DNA from: Linnemannia elongata
Taxonomy: Eukaryota > Mortierellomycota > Mortierellomycetes > Mortierellales > Mortierellaceae
Length of the DNA stretch: 64,000 nucleotides
Direction: 5' to 3'
Assembly (NCBI GenBank): GCA_036320915.1
Contig: JAXBDG010000005.1
Location: 124,001 to 188,000, forward strand
Under the pieces are notes generated by a model. It was not told where the DNA came from. It did not search any database and worked only from the letters and a program-made list of their open reading frames with translations. Positions 1 through 9,564 of the stretch are shown piece after piece (position 1 is the first letter of the stretch; every line of letters starts with the position of its first letter). The position numbers and the translations under genes were made by a program.

Positions 1-19
1 GCCTGCGAAGGATGACAAT

Positions 20-577
20 ATGAACACCATTATCCGTGTGGCTGATGCAGACTTCGCTGGTGGCAGTTACCCTATTGTCAGCATCAGCAACAACGAGCGC
101 ACAGACTATGCGAGACTGTGCCCTGGAGATGGAATCACCTGCTCGGGAGGGTGCATTGAGCCCGGCGAGACCGTGATTGATGTGGAAGACTTCACTGGCG
201 GTAAGGTTATTGAAGATGTTGGTGTTGTCTTCCACAAGAATCCCTTGTGTATCGACTCTATTACATTCCAATTAGGTCCTGAGCTCTCATATCCGGCGGT
301 GATCCCCATCACTGCTGAGCTGTTATACCATTGTGGCGTCGATACCAAGATATACGGAGACAATAAGAGATGCGCCTTGTTAGGTTATGAGGATGATATT
401 AGATATAATTCCATCTCTATGAAGGTTGGCGTGCCCCAGTGGTACTTCTTCTACCTTTTTATGAATAATGCCACCCAAGAAGCAGAGACCATGACCATCG
501 AGGATGTCAAGGTGTTATGTAGCTGGATGGGACTTAGGAAGGTTGCGCCTGCTTCCTCATCTGCTCCATGCAGTTAG
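20..577 (+). CDS. Small cysteine-rich protein, 5' end probably outside window
   Basis: The reading frame gives 185 residues from the ATG at 20, and the same frame is open back to base 1, so the true start, and any signal peptide, may lie upstream of the window. The protein has eight cysteines, three of them close together near residues 34-46 (LCPGDGITCSGGC), one at the penultimate residue, and a Ser/Ala/Pro-rich tail. The even cysteine number and small size suggest a disulfide-bonded extracellular protein, but no family was recognised. Codon use looks coding throughout and no intron is needed. The function is unknown; the secreted status is inference because the N-terminus cannot be seen. Confidence 0.6.
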   Translation: MNTIIRVADADFAGGSYPIVSISNNERTDYARLCPGDGITCSGGCIEPGETVIDVEDFTGGKVIEDVGVVFHKNPLCIDSITFQLGPELSYPAVIPITAELLYHCGVDTKIYGDNKRCALLGYEDDIRYNSISMKVGVPQWYFFYLFMNNATQEAETMTIEDVKVLCSWMGLRKVAPASSSAPCS

Positions 578-811
578 CATTGCCAATCAACATGAACGCA
601 CAAGACATCCAGTGAATTATCCTCTCTAGCAAATAAGTAAGTGGATTTTTATTCTTTTCCATTATTTATTGATATGCTGAAGCCCTTGATCCTATTTAGC
701 CCTCGCATGCCTTATCTGGATGGGTATAGTCGATTTAGTCGAGATCCTTGTCATGCGGAGATTCTTCAAAAGGACATTGCCATTATGATAATAGAGATTC
801 ATCGAAGGTTA

Positions 812-1223
812 TCAAATTGTTAACTCAATTTCATTGTTATCCCTGCTATAGAAGTTACAGCCATTGCTAATCATGTAAATAGTACCCGAATTTTTGTCAA
901 GCGAGCTGAAGGTGGCGCTGTAGGCAAGATAGAAACCGTTACTGGAAGCTGGAACTTGATAGTTAATGCAATGAGTTCCATTCTTGGTGAGGGAGAGGAA
1001 AGGTATGGTGCTTGTGACATTGTACTGTACTGGAGAGCTCGTGGGCGATAGAGGGGTGGTCTATAAATAAAAGTAACAGATAAGAATGAGGAGAGAGATG
1101 AAAATAATACCCCGCGGCTTCGCTCGCAGAGACCGGCGAATTCGCCTAATACTGTACTGGAATAGCTTGAGGATGAGCTCAGTGTTGCTGCTACAATATG
1201 CGTGACTGATGCAACATTAATGG
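812..1223 (-). pseudogene. Two exon-like blocks of an unrecognised minus-strand gene (partial)
   Basis: The minus strand reads open through 1223-1111 (after a TTTGTAG acceptor) and, past a 50-nt GT-AG intron (1110-1061; donor GTATTA, acceptor TTTATAG), through 1060-812 to a TGA. The joined product is about 119 residues, in frame across the junction. It contains a serine-rich stretch, then NGTHCINYQVP and later ISNGCNFYSRDNNEIEL at the C-terminus; the Gly-Thr and Ser content resembles a secreted or surface protein. No first exon with a start codon was found: a 38-residue frame at 1346-1228 does not splice convincingly. It may be the end of a real gene with missed 5' exons, or a relic. The family was not recognised. 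Confidence 0.35.
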
Positions 1224-2264
1224 CTACAAACTAATATTCCACATTTGCAAAGGCGTGCCGATGGACCCGCCGATGATTCGCTCCACATTTGCAAGATACT
1301 ATCGATTGACCCGCCAAGGGTTGTGCCATAAGCAACTCTGTCTGTTCTCTGGTTTTGATCTCCCTTTCAGGCAGCAGCACACACACCACCCTAAGCCTGA
1401 TCTTCTTAGCTTTGATTTATCTGTGCTTATACCGCATGCCTACGTTCTTTGGGCGCAAAATGGACTAGAGAGACGATCTTTCTTTTTAGCTTGGCTCATG
1501 TCCCTCTTTATTCTTTCCTTCATCCTGCTTCATCTGGAAGTGTCTCCATAGAGGGATGTCAATAATGGTATGCTCTTTTTTCAGAGGATAAAGAACTTTT
1601 GTACCGTTTTTTGCCTGGCATGGATCCAAAGTTCTGAAAGTTCACCTTTTGCCACTTTCAGTTCATCGTGCTACTGAAAAACATGAAGAGATTAAAAGCT
1701 GTACGCAGACTGGACCGCTTTTTTTTTCTTTCTTTCGTGTGTTTTGGTGTGAGCTTTGTGGACTGTAGGTTATTGTGTGAATCAATCTGTTGTGTAGGTG
1801 TAGGTACCGTGCCAGAGGAGCGGGTTCGATGGTAAGATTGTAGGATTAGCTCAACTGGTAGCGAATAAAGAAGGCGATACTCTATAATATGCAGAGGCAA
1901 CACTTGTCAATACTCGTTCTGCCTCTAAAAAAGAGACAAAGAGCAAATAAGCGACCTCTGGTATATCATGAATACTACCGTATAAAGGTGACTGTCTAAA
2001 CTACAGAGACATCAGCATGTCTGGAAAAAAGGGGCACGATGGTGTGTGTAGGATTTTCGCGTGTGTTTTTCGTCGAAAAGAGAGCTTTCAAGTCATGATG
2101 AGCATTCCTCGTCTTTCACTGCTGAAGGCGTCAAAATAGACTTATTTTTCTTCTTGTTCCTGTCTGTTTCTTTTTTTATACATTTCCCCTCATTCACACA
2201 TTCATTCCTTGCCTCTCAAACATCTACATCACTTGAGTGAAAATTAACAATAGCCCATTCACTC
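1224..2264. other. Intergenic region, promoter of F-box gene F1
   Basis: No supported gene lies here. The last 250 bases resemble the sequence upstream of F1' (about 24110-24300): both hold a GT-rich run, a TCGAAA-GAG block, an ATGATGAG block and GGCGTCAAAA (2126 region and 24200 region), then a pyrimidine-rich stretch before the ATG. These shared blocks are probably the duplicated promoter and 5' untranslated region of the two F-box genes. A tRNA-like patch at 1822-1860 has its boxes in the wrong order. Confidence 0.5.
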
Positions 2265-5172
2265 ATGACCAACCCTTACTCATCTCCACCATCCACAATG
2301 CAATCCATCCTATCCCACACTACTACCGCCGACAAGGACTACCTCTCCAAGTTACCTCTAAAAATCCTGCACAAAATCTTCTTACTCCTCACCGTTCCCC
2401 CTCTCGGCAACAATAGAACCTCGCCCCTCCTCCCTGTCCTCTGTGTCTCTAAACACCTCGCCCACGTGACTGTTCCATTGCTGTACAATTCCCCGTACTT
2501 CCGTGCGTCCACACCGTACGGGCGGGCGCCTCCACGGTTGGATGAGGGGTTTGAGAACCCGACACGACAGTTGTTGGAGAGGAATTCTAAAGCGAGGGGG
2601 TGCAAGGTTCTGGACCTTGTCTATCGATTGTCTAAGGATGCAATTGGCGCCAACAATCCTGACGCCACCAACCCCGATGCCAAAGGTGAAGAAATTCCGG
2701 CGCTGGATTATTTGGCACATATTCGATACATTGATCCCACAGAGTTCTCGACAGTCTTCCCTGAAAGTCAGATCTCCCCGCGTGTAGTGGAGTATTTAAA
2801 GAGACTGGAGGAAGAAGAGGAAGAGATAATTATGGGAGTAGAGCTGGACCAATTACCGCCCGGGTATATGAAGAGATTTCAGAACAAGTGGGATTTGGTG
2901 TTGAGGTGCTTTCAAGTCGAACTCTATCGTCAAGTCATCTGGTAAATGGGTATAGCATTGACAAGTTTGATGATTTCTTTTTTTTTTCTTGTCTGGTTCA
3001 TGTGTGTGCTTGTTTATATGAAGCCTTTTCTAGCTTCGTCCAAAAAAGATAATAATAATAATAATAAATAAATAGCAGAAATAGGTTGGACAAAGAGGCA
3101 GAAAAAAAGTAGGATAGTAACCTAGCACGATTTATATAATGAATTCTTCTAGGCATGTGGCAGAGCCGATATTGGAGCAGCTGAGGGGATTGAGTATCCT
3201 TCTCTCGGATATTGACCGTTATCGTGAGGTCGTTGGTCGATTTGAAAGTCTGGAGCAGGTGTCATTTATCCTGGATGAGCCATTCGACTTTGACTCCAGG
3301 CACATTGCTCATCGCCCGATGCATCCAGAATGGGTGAGCATTCGGAGGAAAGGCCGAGACAGTGATGGAAAAGTACAAGGACAATGGACAGGAGAGGAGC
3401 GCAAGGCGGAGGCGATGCGCAAGGTGGTTGAGTTTGTGAGGGAGCATGCGCGGCTATTTAGGGGCCGACTCACAAAGGCGAATTGGAAGGACGGTTGTTT
3501 CTGGCCAGACGCTCTACAGTCGTTTCCCGAGGATCTCCAGGTCGAGATGCTCGCCAGTATCCCTCCAACGCCCAAGCTCAAGTCCCTTTCACGTTCTGAG
3601 CGGCCATTGGTCAAGGCACATCCTGACACGATTGATTTCTGTTGGGTCGAGTCGATCGGTCTGTCGTGGTTTGAAAAGCCGGTCTGTGAGGGCTTGTCGA
3701 ATGATTGGGTCCTACCACGGTGTCCTCGTCTCAAGTCTCTGTCTACTCCGCCTCTAGGGTCGGACACCTTCAAGTGGGCGGTTCAGGAGAAGCGGGACCT
3801 TGAAAGTGTTGTGTCCTGTTCAATTACTTCTACCGCAGTTATGTCCAATCAGGAGGGGCGACCGGCGTATGTAGAGTATGGACTGGTGCCGTTGGAACGG
3901 GTTTGGATCAAGGAGAATCTTATAGTTTACCCTCTTTGTGACGAGGAAGTAAACGATATCGCCGTCGCCTTCAGTCAGACCCTCAGGTCACTCACCATCG
4001 TGGGAGACCCCAAATGGCTCACCAACACTCCCCCCTTGAAAACTTTTCACATTGGCCGTGGGTGGGTCGATATTTTGGCCTTGACAGAACTCCATCTATA
4101 CATGCCGGAATCCGTCCATCGTGTCGTGTTCCAACGCGCGGTGCTCGATCATGAGTTGCTAGCGCATTGCCCAAACATCGCGTCGATCAAAATCGGGGAC
4201 GCGATCAGGGATTATGACTTTTCGGAGATTGTGCCCTGCCTGCCTGCCTACTTGCCGAGATTGCGTGAGCTGGATCTTTGTGGTTGGAGTGCTTTGACGT
4301 TTGATCCTGAGACGCTTTCGTCGACGTCGGAGCTTCGCAATCTTACCATTGGGAGAATGTCTTCGTACTTGAACAGAGTATTTATCCCCCCTCTCACAGA
4401 GTTGTATCGGTCGTTTGGTATTCTTGAAGAGACGGAGGAGGATGAGGGGGTTGAGGAGAATGGAGAAAGGATTGTTCGACCAAGGTGGACCTGGGATTGG
4501 TATTTACCTATGCTGGGGGAACTGTGCTTGGCGGGCGAGTTTGCATACCTATTCCAATTCAAGATGCTGAAGGTATGCCCACAGCTAGTATCTTTGACTC
4601 TGGATATTCGAACGAACGACTACAATGGGCACCCTCGAGTCATCACAGAAGCCGACCTTTCTATCGCAGGATCAGGAGAAACTCGAGAGCGGATCGTTGT
4701 TGAGGGGGTGACATACTTGTCATTGAAAGGCAACTGGGTTGTGGACAATGAGTCCATCCTGTCACAGTTCTTGGTGGATACGCTCCCCAATGTGACCGAA
4801 CTGGAAACCCGAGGAGGCAGCAACGGCGGCGGAGTGTTCTCATCTCTCGGTCTTGGATCCATGATGTCCATCATCCGCAACAACCCCAACCACAAGTGGC
4901 AATATGTGCAGACAGATCTTGAAGAGCCCAGGAGGCAAGAGGCGTTGGAGCATGGCTTGTGTCATCCCGAGCGGGAGGAAGAAAATTTGGATTTCGAGAC
5001 GGTGGAGATGTTGGAGATCAAGATCTTGTTCAGAGATGGAAATGAGAATGAGTTTGAGTATGATGACTTCTATCGGGTGTTGAAGGTGCTAGATTTCGAG
5101 AGGGATGTTTCTTGGGCCGTTGCTGATGATGCTCCTGCGAATTCTTCTATACAAGTGCCTTGGGTGGTGTAA
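2265..5172 (+). CDS. F-box gene F1, large F-box protein with one intron
   Basis: Model: join(2265..2941, 3153..5172), 898 residues. The intron (211 nt) has donor GTAAAT and acceptor TTCTAG and splits the Trp codon in LYRQVIW/HVAEPILEQL; the intronless paralogues F2 and F3 have the same Leu-Tyr-Arg to Leu-Gln-Leu sequence with no break, which confirms the join. Residues about 25-45 (YLSKLPLKILHKIFLLL) form the F-box, the part that binds Skp1 in SCF ubiquitin ligases. The remaining 850 residues, with spaced LDLCGW- and LTLDI-type strands, look like a degenerate leucine-rich-repeat substrate domain. The gene lies 477 bp upstream of F2 on the same strand. F1' at 24314-46251 is a close paralogue. 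The substrate is unknown. Confidence 0.85.
2942..3152 (+). other. Intron of F1, ancestral state of the expanded F1' intron
   Basis: 211 nt, GT-AG. It contains GAAGCCTTTTCTAGCTTC followed by an (ATA)n run and AGCAGAAATAGGTTGG, all retained in the left part of the F1' intron (about 25058-25135). Its last bases, TTTATATAATGAATTCTTCTAG, align with the two flanks of the DIRS insertion in F1', so it serves as the empty-site reference. Confidence 0.8.
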
Positions 5173-5542
5173 ACAGCAGTTGAGTAATGCAGCATGGATG
5201 ACACGATATATATTTTTATATTTTTTATTCTTGGCATTTGGCGATGGGATGTATGTCTTGTTTTTTTTTTTTGCTCAATTGAATGTTGAGTACTGTGAGC
5301 ATGGTTTCGTGGACAATGGGTGCCTTACTGCGGCGCTGAAAATTTTTACCTGGGACTCAGCGGTGGGCGCAGGATGAGAGGCGCAGACGCTAACTAACAA
5401 GCAAATATCCCTCATTTTGTTCTTTTTCTTTCTTTTCTTGTTTTCCGTTCCTTCATATTATTTTTTTTTACTTTCCTTTTTTTTTCTCCTTCATTCTGCT
5501 TACATCCAATCTCATAAAAAAACACTCATTTTTTTCTTTTCT

Positions 5543-5607
<65 letters not shown>

Positions 5608-5648
5608 TACACACACTCCAAATACAACAGCGACAACAATAAAAAAAT
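5173..5648. promoter_or_regulatory. F1-F2 intergenic region with conserved block
   Basis: A 22-bp block containing CTTACTGCGGCGCTGAAAA (5321-5342) is identical in the equivalent gap between F1' and F2' (46499-46520), while the surrounding intergenic sequence has diverged. A TTGAATGT block upstream is shared as well. The position about 300 bp before each F2 start suggests a promoter element of the F2 genes; no known factor site was recognised. The rest is T-rich and ends in a TC/AC microsatellite. Confidence 0.5.
5542..5617. repeat. (TC)n-(AC)n microsatellite
   Basis: A nearly uninterrupted TC run from 5542 to 5596, broken by one TATC, passes into CA/AC repeats up to about 5617. It lies in the presumed 5' untranslated region of F2, about 32 bp before its start codon. 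The corresponding run is absent upstream of F2'. Confidence 0.9.
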
Positions 5649-8108
5649 ATGAATGATCTGCTATCACAACTACCCTTAGAATGTCTCCATCAAATCCTCG
5701 AAATCATCACCAACAGAGACCGCCGCGAGGCCCGAACCTCCCTGATTGCCCTTCTTCGTGTCAACCGATTCATCGCCAAAGCCACTCTCCCTTTTATCTA
5801 CCACAACCCTTTCCTTAGCGAGCATCCCTATACTACCTACAAGGAGCAGGGTCTTCGAAAGTTGGTTAGAACTTTGCTTGGTGATGTTCTCCTTTGTGGT
5901 GGGGAGGTGCCGAAGAATTTGATTGCAGAATTCCAACTCGATTATTCTCGGTACACCGACGCTGACGTCAAGAGTATTCGTCCGATAACGAGACCGCTCA
6001 ACTACCTTGGCCACCTTCGCTACCTCGACCTTAATATACACAGATTTACAACATCCATTCTTAGAGAGCGAGATCAGCTTTTGGAGGATGAAGTGGACTA
6101 CGTTGAGGGGGACAAGTTTTGGAGTCAGTGTCCTATCAGCAACGACAGTATGGTCCTGGACACCAACAACAACAACAACAACAATATGGAATCTGACGAC
6201 CTCAAGGAGAGAATGGACCAGAGGAGGAAGGAGCTGGCTTGGCATTTCTGGGGGGCGGGTCTTTATCGAGACATGCTGTGGACACTTGCTATGCCTGTGC
6301 TGGATCAATTGGAAGGACTGAGTTTTCCACTTTCGGATATTTCTCGCTGGACAGGAGTTGTGGCCTGGCTTGAACGTTTGGAAAGTTTAGAGTTTGTCCT
6401 GGATGAGATCCCTCCCGAAGAGTCCTTTAACAACCCTATCAACAACTCCGAGGCTTCCAAACTGTGCAAAGACGAGGCGATGAAGGCATTGGTCCACTTT
6501 GTCAGCGAGCATAAATGGTTGTTCAAAGGGCAACTTAAAAACGTCAACGTCTGTTTTCAACAACACTCGTCCCGGTACTTTGATGAGTATTGGTGCCACG
6601 ACTTCCAGATGCAGATCTATCGACTCCTGCCACCGATGAATCGACCCACGTTTTTGTCCCAGAAGAGCTGGAAACGATTGCTGGCGCATCCTGAGATGAC
6701 GGATTTGGGATATGTGAGGGAGGTGAGTAGCAGGTTTGGGGGGTGGGGACGGACTTCGAAGGATTTTGGGCTGGAGGAGTATCCGAGGTTCTTGCAGAGG
6801 TGTCGGGTGCTGAGGCAGATTACTTCGACGCCGCTTGGGAGAGGGAGTTTTCGGTGGGCTGTGGAGGAGAAGAAGTATTTGCTTGGAGAAGGGGGAGAGA
6901 GAGGAGGAGTGGTTAGTAGCTTGGTGCCGTTAGAGCGAGTGGAGATCCATGACTATGACTCGTCCACGGATGAGGCTGACGATATTGCGTACGCGTTCTC
7001 AAGCACATTGAAAGCCCTCTACATTTATACCACTATCCGATTCCAAGGCAATTTGCCTCAAAGTATCGAGATTGGTAGTGGGTGGGTGGATATGCCGGTG
7101 CTAACGGACCTCAGAATAAACGCGTACAGGTACCGACTCCTCATAGACCAGATGCTCCTCTTCCATTGTCCGAATCTCACTACCGTCCAGTTGTCCGACA
7201 ACACGTGGAGGTACCAGTGTCAGGATATAAAACCTACTTTGTCGGCGCGGCTGGAGAAGGTTGCGGAGTTGGAGCTGCAGGGGTGGCCGGCGTTGACATT
7301 TCATCCTGAGACGCTTTCTTGGGCGACAGAGTTGAAGGTGTTGAGGATTTGTAGTGATAGTGAGATGGCGGGGAGGACATTGTTTATTCCTCCTGTGGAG
7401 GAGTTGAACCGGTCGTATGGCGATCATCAGGATGCAGATGGAGTAGTCACAGAAGTAGGAGTCGGTCAGCGCCCAGCTTGGTCGTGGGACTGGAAGTTCC
7501 GGCAGTTGTGGAAGTTGGAGTTCACGGGAGAGTTTGCGTTCCGGTTCCAGTTTCGGATGTTGTGTGGGTGTCCGTCCTTGAAAGAATTGGTCCTTAAGAT
7601 GAAGACTAGACAAGAAAGCAGTCATGTCCGAGTCCTCACCCACGCAGACTTTTCCATACCCGACGATGAGACCGTCCTCGAAAACCTCGACACCGTGGAC
7701 CGAACAACAACACCAGCACAGGATTCAATGAGGAGGATCATTATCGCTCACTCTGTCACCACTCTCACCATGTCGGGTGGCTGGGTCCTATCCGACTCCT
7801 TAATTGCCACACTCCTGCACGATTCCTTCCCACAACTCCGCGAGATCTCCCTCCTCGGCTGTAACGGATTCACCCTCCCCGCATTAATCGCCTGTCTCCG
7901 GAGGACAAAAGCTAGGCGTATCTCAAGGGTAGTCGTGTCGATTTCTGAACCGAAGCAAAAGGAAGGGGAAGAGTTGGGTATTGTACAGAGGATTGGGCGG
8001 AGACAGGAGATTGAGGTTTTGAAAGTTGGCGTGTTTTTTGTGCCCGATGGTAGTGATGGTAAGAAGGAATATGTTCTGTTGAGGGTTGTGGACAATGCGA
8101 AGGAGTAG
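5649..8108 (+). CDS. F-box gene F2, 819-aa F-box protein
   Basis: A single uninterrupted frame of 819 residues. The F-box is at the extreme N-terminus (residues 4-25, LLSQLPLECLHQILEIIT). About residues 172-180 carry an asparagine run from AAC repeats. The large C-terminal part shares landmarks with F1 and F3: LYRDMLWTL, VLDQLEGLSFPLSDI, EELNRSYG and WSWDWKFRQLWKLEFTGEFAFRFQFRML. These mark a common leucine-rich substrate-binding domain. F2 has no intron at the point where F1 has one. F2' at 46760-49285 is its paralogue. Expected role is SCF substrate receptor, by family; substrate unknown. Confidence 0.85.
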   Translation: MNDLLSQLPLECLHQILEIITNRDRREARTSLIALLRVNRFIAKATLPFIYHNPFLSEHPYTTYKEQGLRKLVRTLLGDVLLCGGEVPKNLIAEFQLDYSRYTDADVKSIRPITRPLNYLGHLRYLDLNIHRFTTSILRERDQLLEDEVDYVEGDKFWSQCPISNDSMVLDTNNNNNNNMESDDLKERMDQRRKELAWHFWGAGLYRDMLWTLAMPVLDQLEGLSFPLSDISRWTGVVAWLERLESLEFVLDEIPPEESFNNPINNSEASKLCKDEAMKALVHFVSEHKWLFKGQLKNVNVCFQQHSSRYFDEYWCHDFQMQIYRLLPPMNRPTFLSQKSWKRLLAHPEMTDLGYVREVSSRFGGWGRTSKDFGLEEYPRFLQRCRVLRQITSTPLGRGSFRWAVEEKKYLLGEGGERGGVVSSLVPLERVEIHDYDSSTDEADDIAYAFSSTLKALYIYTTIRFQGNLPQSIEIGSGWVDMPVLTDLRINAYRYRLLIDQMLLFHCPNLTTVQLSDNTWRYQCQDIKPTLSARLEKVAELELQGWPALTFHPETLSWATELKVLRICSDSEMAGRTLFIPPVEELNRSYGDHQDADGVVTEVGVGQRPAWSWDWKFRQLWKLEFTGEFAFRFQFRMLCGCPSLKELVLKMKTRQESSHVRVLTHADFSIPDDETVLENLDTVDRTTTPAQDSMRRIIIAHSVTTLTMSGGWVLSDSLIATLLHDSFPQLREISLLGCNGFTLPALIACLRRTKARRISRVVVSISEPKQKEGEELGIVQRIGRRQEIEVLKVGVFFVPDGSDGKKEYVLLRVVDNAKE

Positions 8109-9564
8109 TGAAGGTGTGATGAGTGATACCTTGGAGGTTGGAGGAGGGGGGAGGGGGTTAGTTGGCGAGGATGGTACTTCTAGAAGTATTCGCTGAAATA
8201 AAGAATAAAAGGAACAACACAAACGCCAATGTGGATCAGGAGTGATGTGACTCATAAGCGAGAAACTTAGAGAATTGGAAAGTGTGAAACGAATAAAGTG
8301 CACGAGTGAATTGGTATGATTTGTAAAGCGCATTGATGGGGCCTAAAAAGAAATAAGCTAGAATTTCTGTTCTTCTGGCTGTGGGCATGTTACTGTAAGG
8401 TCCCTTTCGTTATACCCTCGTTGTTTATATTGTAACTCTCGTCTTTGAACCTTTATTTTTTATTTTTTTCTCGCGCGCGCGTGTGTGTGTGCATACATGT
8501 GAACGTGTGTAAGTGCGCATAAGATTGTTTGCATGAACGTATGCACGTTTCTATGTGCGCATAGGCTTAAGTTTTTTGGTGTCTGCATTTTATCAGAAAC
8601 GAGGATCCTGAACAGAAATGCGTTGCTGTTTATTTGGCAAGATTTGTTGCTATTTCTTTACTGGAAGTACAGTGACACTCTAACTCCTCGATCCAAAAAA
8701 TGAAAGAAAAAACAAGACAGAAAACCACACATACCCATCCATGCTTGAATGCACACATACACCTCCGGTCCTCCTTCCCATTTCTTGTTGGTCCTCCTCC
8801 CTCTTTATAGTGTTTCGTACAACTTGTATCAGATACTCGCACTTTGTTACGTCATTCTTGGAGGAATTAGGGAAGTGTAAGGGACTAGACTGTGTGCACT
8901 TTCTTCTCCCACGGCGCAGCTACCGAGTTCTCTCCTTTGAACTTCGTGCATGAAAAATTAGTCATGGCCGCTCCCTTGAGTCTCTTTAGGTTTTCTTCTC
9001 CCCTCCATCCTCTCTCTCTCACCCTCTTTTTTCATTTCTCTCTCCACCCATTTTCGTCCTTTACCCTTTTCCTTTTCCTTTTCCCTCTCCTTTAATCAAA
9101 TTTCTCCACAATGAAGTAACTTTTTCTCATGTGTGAGCTCCAACTTAGTACTTGGCTGAACTAACCGCCTCCTTCCTTAAACCTATCTCCCCTTTCTACA
9201 GGGTGAATAGTCCTGTAGCCGGGTTTCGTTTATGGTCAAGCTGTAATTGATGTGGTGCTGGCATTCCGTTGTGAGATGAGAGATAAGGTCCGTCGAGAAT
9301 TGCGAATCGGCAATGGAATACTGACAGACTAAAGGAATGGATGAAATACGATAGGCGTGTGGGTGAGCTCACCACAGTATAAAAAGGTGGCAGAAAGGAT
9401 GCCACTAAATTTACGTGCAATGGATCAACAAATCAAATTCCCCCGCTAAACTCATTTTTTTTCTTTTGCTTTTTATGGTGCAAGGCTTATTCAAGGATCG
9501 TCGCGGAATGGGCGCGCCTTGTTTATTAATTGTTTTAATAGTACATTCACTGTGGCAGCTCCTT
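8109..9564. other. Intergenic region between F2 and the NACHT gene
   Basis: No gene is supported. The first 130 bp resemble the sequence downstream of F2' (49286-49420), with AATAAAG-like signals that probably serve as 3' processing sites. 8470-8495 is a CG/GT-rich simple run and 9000-9090 is pyrimidine-rich. The frames at 8741-9095 are low-complexity and were not accepted. Confidence 0.6.

Noticed and set aside
1822..1866. tRNA-like boxes (TAGCTCAACTGGTA and GGGTTCGAT)
   Set aside because: The B-box-like sequence lies upstream of the A-box-like one and no cloverleaf can be drawn, so this is not a tRNA gene.
5417..5656. 79-residue ORF before F2
   Set aside because: Derived from the TC/AC microsatellite and T-runs.
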